Source: Limnanthes douglasii subsp. nivea
Lineage: Eukaryota > Streptophyta > Magnoliopsida > Brassicales > Limnanthaceae
Length of the DNA: 64,000 nucleotides
Assembly (NCBI GenBank): GCA_036936605.1
Contig: JAUPFV010000005.1
Location: forward strand, 153,017,195 to 153,081,194
Reading direction: 5' to 3'
Made by a program: the position numbers and the translations under genes. Below are positions 35,850 through 48,576 of the stretch, one piece after another. The notes under the pieces were generated by a model. The model ran no database searches, was not told the origin of the DNA, and saw nothing but the letters and a program-made list of their open reading frames with translations. Position 1 is the first letter of the stretch. Each line of letters begins with the position of its first letter.

Positions 35850-36089
35850 TTGCCGTGACTTTTGATTTAAATAAAAGTAAAATAATGGAAAATGAATAGG
35901 TTTTCTCTCTCAAGAAAGGTCCAAGAAAGGTGATTTGTTTCTTAATCTTTAAGAAACTTCCCTAGCCCATAAGAAACTTTCTTCTGGTTTCTATATCGGA
36001 GATTATCAGAGTACTTCAAGCCAGCAACCTCTGCTGTGTTTCTTCGACATTTCAGCCTTAACAGGCGCTGCCTGTTAGTGGTTGGAATC

Positions 36090-37412
36090 ATGAGTTTTGA
36101 TATTCTATGCAATGATTTTCCACCATTAAGCAATAAGGTAACTGCACCTGAATTGATGATATTATCACCGGTGAAGAAGTATTCAGACGTTGTATTGGAA
36201 AAAGGTGTAGAAACTATGCTCAAGTCGGAGGTTAAGGTATTTGATGATCACAATGTCATTAGTTTTGATAGAAACATAAAGAACAGCCTCTGCACTCAAT
36301 CAAGAACCACACTAATATGTAAGTTCAATGATGGAATTCCTAAAAAGCAAGTGTTTCAAGCATTTCTTGAGTCTTTTAAATTCAAAGGTGTTTTCACATA
36401 TGTAACAATAGACTCTAGGCAAATTCTGGTAGAGTTTTCAGTCTTGGCAGATGCTGGAAAGCTTTGGGTGTCTAGATTTTGGAAAGTTGAGGGAAAGATG
36501 ATGCGTGTGGTCAAGTGGAGTCCGTATAGCACAAGAAACTTCGAGTCTCCGATTGCGCTGCTATGGGTCAGATTTGAAAAGGTCCAAGAATTCATGTACA
36601 ACAGTTCAGTGATTCATGAACTCGCTTCATCTCTTGGATTGGTGCACCATGTAGTCATCCCTGATGTTAACAGAGCAAACTGGAATGCGTGTTTTGCTCT
36701 CATCGAAGTCGATGTCTCAAAGCAACTTAAGAGAAATTTGAAGGTAGAATTTGGTGTTGGAGATTCATTCAATATTGATGTCAGTTACAAAAATGCACCA
36801 TTTTACTGTAAGGTCTGCCATCACATTGGACATGAGTCTGTTACTTGTAAACGGAATAAGGTAAAGGATTTCAAGAATGGTGCAAAAGAAAGAGTTGAAG
36901 AACATGGAAGCAAGGATGATATTGCAAGAAAATGTGTTACACAGAATTCTTTACAGGAGGTAAAAAGTACTGATAATACTATGCCTAAAAAGATTGAAAC
37001 CTTTACACATGTGTACAGGAGAAAACTAAAGTCAATAATAACAAAGAAAGATAGGTCCTCAGTATCTTGTCCCTCTACAAACGTTGCAAGCCCAGTTAGA
37101 GAGAGAACTTCTACAAACGTTGCAAGTCCAGTTAGAGAGAGAGCTTCTGTGAATGAGCCTGATATCATCAGTGCACTTCAACACCTTGAAGATGAAGAAA
37201 ATTGTCAGGTACAGGATTCTCCGCGTGCGGGTGGATCAGGTAGTTACAATCCATCACCAAGAACAAGCACAAATGGCCCTGATCAAGACTTTGAGACCGT
37301 TATATCAAGAAAGTTAAAATCTGCTACCAGATATAGCAACTCTAACAGACTGTCTATATCCTCCCTTAGAAAGAGAGGAAAAGCACCAAACTCAACATCT
37401 GATAATGATTAA
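36090..37412 (+). CDS. LINE ORF1: DUF4283-like, CCHC zinc-knuckle RNA-binding protein
   Basis: 440 codons from ATG 36090 (the open frame extends upstream without an ATG). The N-terminal half (SRTTLICKFNDGIPKKQ..., later RFWKVEGKMMRVVKWSPYS) has the look of the DUF4283 domain of plant L1 ORF1. A zinc knuckle, CKVCHHIGHESVTC, follows at about residue 240. The C-terminal part is Lys/Ser-rich with a duplicated 11-residue block (TNVASPVRERT/A). The product would coat LINE RNA. The last eight bases ATGATTAA overlap the start of ORF2, so ORF2 may be reached by termination-reinitiation. Confidence 0.88.
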   Translation: MSFDILCNDFPPLSNKVTAPELMILSPVKKYSDVVLEKGVETMLKSEVKVFDDHNVISFDRNIKNSLCTQSRTTLICKFNDGIPKKQVFQAFLESFKFKGVFTYVTIDSRQILVEFSVLADAGKLWVSRFWKVEGKMMRVVKWSPYSTRNFESPIALLWVRFEKVQEFMYNSSVIHELASSLGLVHHVVIPDVNRANWNACFALIEVDVSKQLKRNLKVEFGVGDSFNIDVSYKNAPFYCKVCHHIGHESVTCKRNKVKDFKNGAKERVEEHGSKDDIARKCVTQNSLQEVKSTDNTMPKKIETFTHVYRRKLKSIITKKDRSSVSCPSTNVASPVRERTSTNVASPVRERASVNEPDIISALQHLEDEENCQVQDSPRAGGSGSYNPSPRTSTNGPDQDFETVISRKLKSATRYSNSNRLSISSLRKRGKAPNSTSDND

Positions 37413-40400
37413 GTTCCTAAGTTGGAATGCAAGGGGAGTGCATAATAATCCTACAATAGCTAGGCTAAAGTTCATCATTAAGCAGGAGAAAGTTAAACTT
37501 GTTACAATACAAGAACCTATGGCTGGGTCTGATAAACTGGAACTGATTACTAGAAGAATTGGATTTGAAAACTGTGTGGCTAATTCAGCTAATAAGATAT
37601 GGATGCTCTGGTCTAATGAGGTGAATGTATCAGTTATTGAGGAGCAAGATCAATTTCTACATGTTATGATTAAGCACGTTGACTTTACTGGATGCTTTAC
37701 ATCTATATATGCAAAAAACTTGAAAATACAAAGAAAAGAGCTCTGGAATCAGCTTAGTAACATCACCTGTGGGGTTCCTTGGATTCTTGCTGGTGATTTT
37801 AACTCAGTTAGGTGTCCAGATGATCAACTATGTTGTTTGAATTATGATGCTAATGGAGTGGAAGACTTCAATGACTTTATAAGAAACAGCAACCTTGATG
37901 TACCTGGGCACATTGGATCTCGTTATACATGGAGTAACAATAAAGTTTGGAAAAGACTGGATTGGGTGCTCACCAATCAAAGTATGCTTAATGGTTTAAG
38001 CTTACAGGTTTGCCACATGGTCAGAACTTGTTCTGACCATGCCCCCCTTTTACTTACAATTAAGAAAGATACTAATACTGCTAAGAAGGGGTCATTTAAG
38101 TTTATTAATGCTTGGGCCAATCATCCTGACTTTTTGAGTTCTGTAAGTCAGAATTGGTCCAAGCATTGTAGTGGGGATGACAGTACAATTTTTTGGTATA
38201 AACTAAAGAGGTTGAAAAAACATTTGAAAACCTGGAATTTTTCAACTTTTGGAAATATTTTCAATAGAGTAAAAGATGCTGTCTTACAAGTTGAAAACTG
38301 TGAATTGATTCACCAGAATACTAAAAATACAACCTCAAAATCCAATCTTTCAAAAGCCAATAGCACCCTTATTCTTGCACTAAAAGATGAAGAGTGCTAC
38401 TGGAAACAAAAATGTTTTAACTCTTGGTTACAAGACTGTGATGGAAATACAAAGCTTTATCATAGTTTTGTAGCCAAGAAAAGAAAGAAGAATTTTATTA
38501 ATGGTATAAAAGATAAAGAGGAATGGATAACTGACCTCAGTGGAATTGCTTCATCTGCTGTGGAGCACTTCAAGATGATTCTTTCAAATGTACCTGAAAA
38601 CAACAATAATTTCAGTAATGAGTCTGTGTTAAATAATATTCCTAAGCTTGTGCAGGACAGTGATAATGTAGAAATTATCAAGCAAACTACTATGGAGGAA
38701 GTAAGAGCCACTATTTATGAAATGAAGGCTGACAGTGCCCCTGGCACAGATGGTTTCAACACTTTCTTCCTTAAGAAATGTTGGAATATTATTGGGGCTG
38801 ATCTTTGTAAAGCATTAAATGCTTATCTTTCAGGATGTGCTATCCCAAAAGGTGTTTTTGCTACTGGGATTGTTCTGGTCCCTAAAGTGGCAAACCCTAT
38901 TTCATGGAATAACTACAGGCCACTGAGCATGTGTACTATAATGAACAGATTGATTTCTGCTCTGGTTAATAGAAGACTCTCTACCATTATACCTAGACTT
39001 ATATCTAGAGGGCAATGTGCTTTTGTGAAAGAAAGACTGATACATGACAATATTTTAGCTATTAAAGAGATGTTACATAACATCAAAAGAAAACCAGCTA
39101 AAGGAAATATAATTTTGCAGCTTGATATGACAAAGGCGTTTGACAGAATGTCTCACACCTTTGTCATTAAAGCATTAAGATGTTTTGGGTTTTCTGAAGA
39201 CATTTTATCATTGGTCAAAAGTCTTATTTCTAATGTAATGGTATCAGTCTTAATAAATGGTGCTTGCTCAGGGTATTTTCCCCAGAAAACAGGATTGAGA
39301 CAAGGAGATCCATTGTCTCCTTGTCTCTTTATCCTTGCTGAGGATGCACTCTTAAGGGGACTGGAAAATTTATATGAGAAAAATAAGAGTATGCAATATT
39401 ATTTAAAGTCTGGTGATATCTTACCTTCATTAGCTTTTGCAGACGATGTGGTTATCTTCACAAATAGTACTCCATCAGCAGTTAGAAGTTTGAGTGGCCT
39501 GTTAAATCAATACCAAGAAGAGTCAGGGCAGTCTATAAATGCTGAAAAGACTAAAATTATTACTTCGAATAGATGTTCACCTGCTTATTCAGCCAGCATA
39601 AAAGCTACATTGGGATTCAAGACTGAAAGAGCTCCTTTCAACTATCTGGGCATAACCATAGCTGATAACAACAAAGGGAAGCACTTTAATCCTCTGTTAT
39701 CTAAACTATATAATAAAATCAATGATTGGGATTTAAAGAACTTGTCTTATAGTGGCAGATTGTCACTTATAAGACATGTCCTTTATCCAATCATATTTTT
39801 CTGGATGCAAAACTGTATTATACCAAAATCTATCCTAAGTAAAATTGAACTTTGCTTTAACAAATTCTTATGGAGGTCTAAAGTCAATGAAAATGCAATC
39901 CATTGGACTGGTTGGGGTAACTTATGTAAGCCATATGGGGAAGGAGGTCTGAATATCAAGCACTTGGCTGATATTCAGCTTACTTTCACTTATAAACTAT
40001 GGTATTTGTTTAGAAAAGGGAGGTCATTATGGTCAGAACTTATTACAAACACTTATTGCAAAAATAGTCACTCACTAGTAGCTAAGTGTAGTGCTGGTGA
40101 TTCTATAGTATGGAAAGGCTTATGTTCTGTAAGAAAACAGGCTGATAGATTTATTAAATGGAAAGTTGGGCAAGGAAACATGGATTTCTGGAGGGATTCA
40201 TGGCATGATATGCCTCCAATAATAACAGACCAATGTTCTTGATATATTCCAGTTAAGGTGAAAACATTTTGGAAAGGTAACAGTTGGATCCCCAATATCA
40301 CAACCTTTCTAACTCATGAACAATATCAACACATTAGAAGTGTTAATATTAAACATGATCAGGAGGATTGTGTTGAATGGGAATTGTCAAAAAACAAAAA

Positions 40401-41469
40401 ATTTTGCACAAAAAATACTTGGGAGAGCTTAAGACCTAAAAGTAATAATTCATTCTTTTATAAAAAGATCTGGCACAGTTTCATACCACCAAAAATTTCA
40501 TTTTTGAGCTGGAAAATATTCAAAAACTTCATTCCAACTGATGATGTACTTATTAAAAGGCACTTCTCTATAGTATCAAAGTGCCAGTTTTGCAGCAACT
40601 GTGAGGACATTAATCACCTCTTTATAAGTTGCTGCTTTGCTTGGCACTTATGGAATTATTTTGGTCTGTTATTTAAAATCCCAGTGAAAAGATGCATGAA
40701 TCTGAGACATATGTTTCATGTGTGGTTCAGTTTTTCTCGTGGGCGATTCCATATCACCCACATTGTACCTCAACTAATAGTATGGGCTGTTTGGTACAAT
40801 AGGAACCATGCTAAGTTTGGAAAACCTACTGATAATTTTTATCGGGCTGTTGAAAGAATAAAACGATTTATAATGGGTATTGATTCTAAATTGAAACCTA
40901 AGCACTGGTTAAATGTAATGGATGCAGGAGGAAAAATTGGGGCTTATTCTAGTAGTCAGATGAAGACCACTTACCTGGTGTGGAAACCTCCAGATCGGGG
41001 AAGATTGAAGATCAACGTAGGCGGTGCCTCCTGTTTCTCCGGCGAGGCGACTGGTGGCATTATCGTTCGAGACAGCCAGGGAAACTTCATCGAGGGAGTT
41101 GGCTTTCTTTTTGGAAAATTGAATCCGTTACAAGCTGAAAGAAGAGCTCTGTTCGAAGCCCTTCTTCTTTGTAACAGAAGAGGGTGGAATGCAGTAGACA
41201 TTGAGTCTGACTGCTTACCCTTAGTAAAAAGCTTCATGAATGATGATGAATTTGGTAGAAGAAGAGATGGGATTTTCAAGGCTTTAGTTCAACCGGCTAT
41301 GAGAATCTGCCACATTTCCAGATTGGAAAATATGGCAGCAGATTGGGTTACAAAGTGGGTTCTGGATGAAAGGCGAGGTTGTTCATTTGTTGGACAAGAT
41401 TTACCAGCATCGCTTCGAGCGATTTTGGTTTTAGAATGTCTGGGTATAGGCTACATTGATCCAGGTTGA
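37405..41469 (+). CDS. LINE ORF2: endonuclease-reverse transcriptase-RNase H, one in-frame stop
   Basis: ATG 37405, 1354 codons interrupted only by TGA at 40240-40242. Apurinic-type endonuclease, residues 1-220 (FLSWNARGV, IQEP, LAGDFNSV at about 128, SDHAPL at about 210). Reverse transcriptase about 490-760 (NNYRPLSM, LQLDMTKAFDRM, GLRQGDPLSP, catalytic FADD at about 678). Zinc-binding zf-RVT region about 1012-1090 (WHSFIPPKISFLSWK, CQFCSNCEDINHLF). C-terminal RNase H about 1195-1320 (AERRALFEALLL, IESDCLPLV, AADWVTKW). The first RNase H Asp, normally INVDGA, reads INVGGA here, so that domain is probably inactive. The stop falls between reverse transcriptase and zf-RVT. Near-intact state suggests fairly recent insertion. 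Confidence 0.9.
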
Positions 41470-41674
41470 AAAACATTGAAGGTTGGCTATGGTGGAGTAT
41501 GGGTAACGAAGTTTAGAGTCTGAGAAAGAGAGAAGACAAAGAGACTGAAATTAGGGTTAACCTAGAGTTTTAATTTGGAAATAAAAACCCTTGCCCTAGC
41601 CTTTCTTAACCCAAATTGTATATTGGGCTCTGTAACCGTCTATTTGTTTAATGAATATATAAATATTTTTTGCC

Positions 41675-41685
41675 AAAAAAAAAAA
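41675..41685 (+). repeat. LINE 3' A-run
   Basis: Eleven A after TTTTTTGCC, directly followed by the right target duplication (41686-41699). Confidence 0.85.
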
Positions 41686-41766
41686 TTTGAAAATGTAAAT
41701 AAATGTTGTATCCCATCATTTGCGCCACTATAGCGTTTGTGTTTGATCGGAATGTACATACTTAAC

Positions 41767-41810
41767 ATACCAGGCTCGGTTTTCTTTTATTTCGTATTGG
41801 TGTTTTTTAT
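41767..41810 (+). pseudogene. Short fragment resembling WAT1 exon 4
   Basis: From GGCTCGG at 41773 the 38 bases match 49584-49621 in exon 4 of the WAT1-related gene with five differences; the match fades beyond. It lies just past the 3' end of the MORC gene. The rest of 41700-42113 shows no gene. Confidence 0.55.
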
Positions 41811-42113
41811 GAAAAGTTTTGACATAATTTCCTTTATAATTTTCATTTTTAGTTTCACCAATAAAATAAAATTAGTAACGGCGAGTTTTAAAAGAAATAT
41901 TTGAAGGAAAATTAGCTGGGACTAGAGAGTAATGCAGCACGTCACAAACTTCTCTTATGTATTTCCAAAAAGTTATGGACCTTAATAGCTATTCACTTAA
42001 GCTCATTGCATTACAACCATGTGGATCCATAAATTCTTGAGCTGTGTAACACAACTTGGTATGTACAGTATCTCCCAATAGTAGATCGGCATTGTTCTAC
42101 GACCGAAACCTTT

Positions 42114-45100
42114 TTAAATTGTCGGTAAACCAGCAATCTCCTTCCTCTTTATCTCCAATTGTGCCTTAAGTCTTGCGCATTTGTCTTTCATTTCCACCAC
42201 ACTCTTTTCGAGTTCACTTACCTGCTCCATCATAACAACGGAAAAAAAACATTCAGGGGTGGTTCTTTTGTTTTGAGTTTAGGCATTAGCTGATTCATGA
42301 ATAGCAGTTTTTCAATTCAGTAACCAAACATTTGTTTGTTTTCACAGGCAAATAGCAGTGTTACCGATCGGGTACTCATCACAGAGTGTTGAGGATATTA
42401 TACATACCGTCACTTTTAGCTCAGTTTCTTTCTTTGCGTATTCTTCGCACCTGTATTAGGAACTACAAGATTAGCACGTCCAAGAAATGCGACGTTCCTC
42501 GCGCTTCACCAGAGAAGTTAATAGACTTTATTGCAGCAGTTAGCTCGATAAAGTTCATAGTATATGATGCACCATTGCAACAATATACTTAATGCTAAAT
42601 GTACCTGATAAAAAGCTTCAAGTTTTCTTCGCATATATCTTCTGCTGACTTAGAAATGTCTTCTTCTTCAGATGGGACCTCAGATGTTACTGGATTGGGA
42701 GTCTACGAGATAGATTGCATTCAGACACAATAAATAGTTTAACTCAAGGTTGCAGTCTTTCTCAATAAGAGAGAAATTTATCCTCACATAAAAGCTCTGG
42801 AGATGTCGAATCTTTGTACGGTATTCGGTATATCAATTAAGTCGGTGTAGTTTAATAAAGGGTGAAAAATATTCAGGTTAGGAATAGTCCAGGATCAAAA
42901 ATGTCTACGATAACATGATCAGACCTTCCTATACGCCATAATCTTAACCAAGACCGTCAACTGATGTGGTACACTGATATGTTTTAAGAAAAGTGTGAAA
43001 GGATTCATTAGAGAAACTTATTAGCCCGAAACCCTACTATCTGAAATCAATAGCTAATTGTTTACAAGAAAACGATGAATATATTACCTAGAGAGAATCC
43101 CATTACCCTGAAACCCTAATACCTGAAATTGAATTTTGATTTTGAAAATTCTAAAGTAACTTTTTTCTTCAGTAACTGGCCTGAAGAGTCTGGTTTGGTA
43201 AACCAGGAACTGACCCGTATTAGTAATGTAACCAAACCAAAAGAATTCAATCAATTCTGCAAATGAACTAGAACTTGGGGGTGCGGAATTCTAACTAATG
43301 TTCAAAACCAACTTTGTTTTGGCCAGACATGCAGGACAGTCCCATTGTAATTAGAGGTGCATACTGATAAAATCGAAACTTACAGTAGGAAGTTCAAGAG
43401 GCTCTCCAACATCTGAGTGATTCCCACTGTGTCCCTGCCTCATAACCTGTGGTATGCAGGCTGGAAGACCAACTATAGACTGATCTAACTGTACTCCTTG
43501 AAAGATAGAACTTCCAGTGTCATGTTGGATAGTGGGCATTTCTTTCTGTTTATTTGTAGGAGTCGAATATCCATACAAGTGACAGTGACCGTACCTGCAT
43601 TCTCCAAATTCCCACAACATAGAAGAGTCTTAATTATGGTACCAGAATCTTAAAGACATCATGCTATTCAACCTTATTTTACTGTTTAATTATCAAAAAA
43701 TATATGAAGCAAGGAGTTGAGTGAAATCTTTAAAGCGCGAATTCAAAACCCTACATGACTACATCAAACAACAATACAACTTCCTTTTTCCTCCCTCTTT
43801 TTCCTTTATCTTTCCCCATAATTTTTGTCAAAACTTCTTTCACCCAAACGAAAGCCTTCGTGTGTTCCATGCAATAATCAAATATGTTGTAAACTAAAGT
43901 ACTGAGAATAAATACATTACAGGTAATTAGTTACAAGATTATAAGCCTAACAAAAGGTCCAAAATAGATGAAGTAGTAGATAGAATTGGCATCAAGAAAT
44001 TTCTCTGTGGAAAGTGGAAAACAAGAAAGAAAATCATAATTTAAAGTGTGAACATGGAAGATGCAGTATGCGGTACGAACCAGTAGTCCATCAGTATTTG
44101 CTTCAGCTTGGATTCTAGCCGAACAAAGAGTGATGATCTCTCAAAATCTTGCTTGTCATGTGCTGGCTCTATAAAATTCGCTTCAAGAACTCCTACAGCA
44201 AGTCAATTCTGGTATTGAATGAATTAGACTCAAATGAAAAAGAAAAAAAAAACTTGACGAGTGGAACATTGAGGGATATATATACCTACAACACCATGCC
44301 CTTTTGAAGATCCATCAGCAGTTACTTTCCAGAAAGGCTGCAACAGTGACCAAAGACATACTTTAACAGTTGTGTAGTTTGTAACTGCATCTTTACTAGC
44401 ATGTAATGCAATTGCAAAGCACTCTAATCATGCAACCAGCAAGTTAGCAATTTTCCAATTACAAAGCTGACTTTAATTGTCAGGATTTAAGGGTGCTATC
44501 AAAATTAAAGCTTTGCATATGCAAAACCTGGGAAAGTTAAAAATGTTGTGTTCTAGTGGTCTGGCCCCTAATATCCACCTGGGACAAATTGACATATAGC
44601 CTCCTTGTGTTTAGTAACTCCATTAAGACTTTTATTAATTGATTCCATCGGAAAAAGAGACGAGACAAATGCCTTAGTGCTATTTATATCCCCAAGAAAG
44701 TAGGAATTGATATTCAAAATTAGTGCCAATACACGCGAGTGCATCCTTAGACATAAGTAAACTAGAGTATTATAAAAACATACCCTAATCAGGCGATTTT
44801 TGTGGTAAACATTGAATCCAGTAACTGCAAGAGAAGGCGCCTCTTTAACAAATCCGATCGTAGCATCTACAACAGCCTAAAAACAAAACGTATAATCCAT
44901 TTACCATATGCTTTCGGAATAGGCACAGCATCATTATCATTAACCAACAATATGACTCTAAAACCCAACCTAGTACATTTTCATCACATTTTGATAACTA
45001 GAAGTCAAAAATGATTGTTTCCAAGTTCTATAAACTCTGTAGAAGGTTGAGCACATATACTTAGACATTATACATGCACATGTATTTTTGCATAAAAAAA

Positions 45101-48100
45101 TTCAGCAGCTTTGAGGCTACTTTACATCTCTCTATATCACAGGGAAATGTATAAAATTTTCTTGTTCATCTCCCACTTTACCACTAAAATTAGGACTGTC
45201 AACTTTGTCGAACTCTAGTCTAACATGGTATATTTGTTACTTTTAATGCTTTTTCATCAACCAAGTTGTAAACAAGTGCCAGTTTGGTTAGTTTGGACCG
45301 GCTTTTGTAAGAAAAAGTGCAAGAAACAGATGTTCCCTTTACAACATTATCTTACCTCGCTTCTCATAGCTGATTGAGGCTTGTATGTCACAACTTTTGG
45401 ATATTTTAACTCATCAGCAATATTAAATTGCTCCACGGGTTTGCCCCTTAATATAATTTTGAAGTTTTTGAAAGCTCTGAGGTATAAAATGGAAGCATAT
45501 GCCTAACCAGAGAAACAAAACTCAGTTAGAAAAGAAAAAAGTCAGAACCTTAAAAATGAAGAAAGAGGATACAAAAAGGACAAAATGGATGGATATCGAC
45601 CAACTTACCCTTAAGGAGTACCTTAGGCGATAAGATATATGGGATTGGAGTTCAGCTACGTTTCTCCGTAGCTTCGTCCCTTCATTGTTAGATTCATCTC
45701 TTAGTCGAATATCCTTATCAAAGAGTAGCACAAAATGGTATCAAACATGAGCTTCCTTTTAGCCAAACAATAAAACATTATGGAAATACTGTAAAGCTGA
45801 TTGAAACTTTCATGTCATAATAGTAAACAAACAAAGTGGTATATCCGGCATTCATCTTTAGATGAAGTTTAGCCGTTGAGGTGACTTCGAGTTAGAAGTA
45901 ATTTGCATATGATGTGCAAATTATGTCAGCTTCGGAAATTAATAATAAGCGCAGCATGAATCTCATACCTCAGCATCATCATCAAGACTCAACTCATAGA
46001 TCCCTTCATCATTCAGCCACAAGTTGTAGATAATTATTTTTGTTCCATGAGATCCGATATCTTGGAACTGTATACACACACCACCAATTAGCCAACACAT
46101 AGTACCAGAAACATTTAATATGATCAAATTGGAAACCAGGTGCGAGCCAGAGCAGCTTCACAAAAATTAATGCTTTAAGCAAAATATATCTTAAAGTAGC
46201 AAGGAAACTAGCAAGTCCCCCCAAAAAATCCTGGGTTGCAATCATTTCTGATTTCTCCTTCCACTATATTTTTAAACTTTATATCATTGGATCTTTTTAA
46301 TAACAGCATCAGAGAAAGAATGTAATATATCTTAGCATGGACAAGGCATTCTGTGCTCCAGTAAATCAACGCCAAACAACAAACGAACCTGCTTCATAAG
46401 CTCATCTCTTGATGCAAAAGGACCCCACTCTATGATAATTTTTAAGTTAGAAATCCAATCATCTCGAGTACCATAGATTATTGGCTCTGCACGAGCACCA
46501 GAAACATCAAAATCGACCTGCAAATAAGATAACAAGTAACTTAAAGAACACAATTCCACAAAGTAAAACTTAACCGAGAAGAGCCACTAGAAGAGGTGGG
46601 GAAAATTATTACCATTGGAACAATCACATCATCCTGGCCAGTTTTTCGCAGAAAGGTGTAAGATAAAAGACCGATGCTTTGGGTTGCTTTGCTAAAATCA
46701 GACCATCCAAAATGAAAAAATATATATATTAAACGTTGAAAACAAAATATGATAACGCCAATGGTATAGCATAATCTTCTCCTTGCAGCTTATAACCAGC
46801 TTTAAGGTACTACTGCCTTTGGATGAATACCTTCCACGTGTTGCACAACTGAAAACAATGGCATCCGCACCAAGTCGCATGGTGCTTGTCTTGAATCCAT
46901 TACCATCTGGAAACACGCAAGCCATTCTTAAGTAAGCAAAAAATATGAAAAATAATGAACAGTTTTTACGCCTATAGAAGCTAAAACAATATTACACACA
47001 CGCACAAAAATAAGCAAACAGAGAGACAACATTGAAGCTGAGATTTCAGCATTCACATATCTCATCAGTTTAATCGAGATAGATAGCTTATGCAGCAGTA
47101 AAAGCTTCTTCTTCGTTCGTAATAAGGTGGAGCAATACACTAACAATTGACTTCTGCGTAGTATAGGGGGGTGGATTTGCTTTCTACAATTCTCTAAAGT
47201 TCATGTTGGAAAGAGTCATCATTTGTGACAGGCACGGATTTTATGTCTTTGCTATGGCACATCAAGATGCTATCTCCTCATCTATTTTTGTATGTAAGCT
47301 ATATCTGAATTAAATTAATTATGTTTCTAAGAGAAAAAAATGCATAACCGTAATGCAAATTCTCCATGCAGTCACGAGAAGACGAGAATCTTTTGTTTGA
47401 GCATATCAAATGGAAGACCCTTTCAATACGAATACAGTGATGAATATAAAAAAAAAAATCATTGGAGACAAGATATAGCTAATTACACTGGCCAATCGTT
47501 GTGTTTGACTTTTTCGACGAGTAACCCAGGCTCATGCATTTCCTGATAGAATCAGGATCCATTCCACCACCATCATCTGCACAGTTCATCCCAAACTTGT
47601 AAAGTAAGGTCCTGCTGAAATTAAACAAACCACACTGTGTATAACCTCTCCAATCACATATAGGAATACTATACCTTGGAAAGTCAGAGCTGGAGAATTA
47701 TCTTTGTTAAGATCGATTTTATCGACCTTTACGAAAGTAGCACCGTTTTGAATCTGAAAATACAGCCAAACTAAAATTTTAAAGCCAATTCCCTTAACAA
47801 ACATAACGAATAACCTGAGATAAGGTTAACAGCATCAAAGTCGTACCTCATCGACAGCATTATCGAGGAGCTCAGCAATTGCTGCAAACACATATACAGA
47901 ATTCTTTATGTGACGAGCAATGATCAACAAACATAACCTCCTAAATTCATGGGTTTCTTTATACTTCAAACTTAGGGTTTTAGTACAAGAAATGAGAAGC
48001 TTACCACCAAAAGCCCACTTATGAGAAGTAGCATTAGAATGCAGAAACTTAGGATGAACACGAGCATGCTCCAACTCACCTGTAAAATCGACACACTCAA

Positions 48101-48286
48101 GAACGTTAAATGGTAGATACATACACCCAGATACAAATATGTATTGTATGTCTGTATACCTTCAGATGAAAAGGTCTTAGGGTTCGAACGAATTTCGCAG
48201 GCACCAGCCTTCCAGAAACTCCGGGACTCTAGGGTTTCATCGTGTAGAACAGCATCTGCAGACCTTTTTCCTAGTGTCGGTGCCAT
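42114..48286 (-). CDS. MORC: MORC-family GHKL ATPase (18 exons)
   Basis: Exons, high to low: 48286-48160, 48079-48005, 47881-47847, 47753-47675, 47576-47487, 46906-46831, 46691-46613, 46517-46389, 46067-45969, 45713-45609, 45502-45356, 44876-44784, 44337-44286, 44192-44081, 43594-43384, 42702-42605, 42450-42408, 42221-42114. All introns are GT-AG. They sum to 1758 bases: 585 residues plus stop, no interruption. The Bergerat ATP-binding fold is complete: ELLDNAVDE (Asn75), DDGGGMD (about 106-112), GQYGNGFKTS (134-143). The S5-like part has HGTKIIIYNLWLNDEGIYEL, then GFNVYHKNRLIRPFWKV (about 367-383) and VLEANFIEPAHDKQDFERSSL. A short C-terminal coiled coil ends the protein; no CW zinc finger is seen. 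Plant MORCs (CRT1/MORC1, MORC2, MORC6) act in nuclear chromatin compaction, transposon silencing and immunity. Which paralogue this is remains unsettled. Confidence 0.93.
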
Positions 48287-48576
48287 TTGTTAGAGCTGGA
48301 AGAATCAAGATCAATGAACTTATTTGTGTTGTGGTTTTTATATTTGTCTTGCGACAATTTCTTTTGATAACCATAACCATGCTTTTGTATTTTATACTAT
48401 TTTTTTAAATATACTAATTCTAATTTACCAATAGAATATTTAATTATTGGTCTTTAGAAAAGAAATGACAAAGCTATGTCAGTTTTTTAAAAAACAAAAA
48501 CAATCCTTGTCACTTTGTTCCCTCAAGTAAAAGATCCAAATCTTATTGAGAAACAAAGTGACATTTTTCTTCTCCA
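48287..48576. promoter_or_regulatory. Shared divergent promoter region, MORC / WAT1-related
   Basis: 290 bp separates the two start codons, which point away from each other. The sequence is AT-rich, with TATTTTATACTATTT near 48390. It must contain both 5' leaders and core promoters unless an upstream non-coding exon exists. Assignment is positional. Confidence 0.55.

Larger units (their letters stand above)
35824..41685 (+). mobile_element. L1-type LINE, near full length
   Basis: 5.9 kb between 14-bp target duplications, with a 5' untranslated part, ORF1 (36090-37412), ORF2 (37405-41469 with one stop), a 3' untranslated part, and a terminal run of 11 A at 41675-41685 preceded by ATTTTTTGCC. 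The only coding lesion I see is the TGA at 40240. The 5' end bears the tRNA-Gly fragment. Confidence 0.93.
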
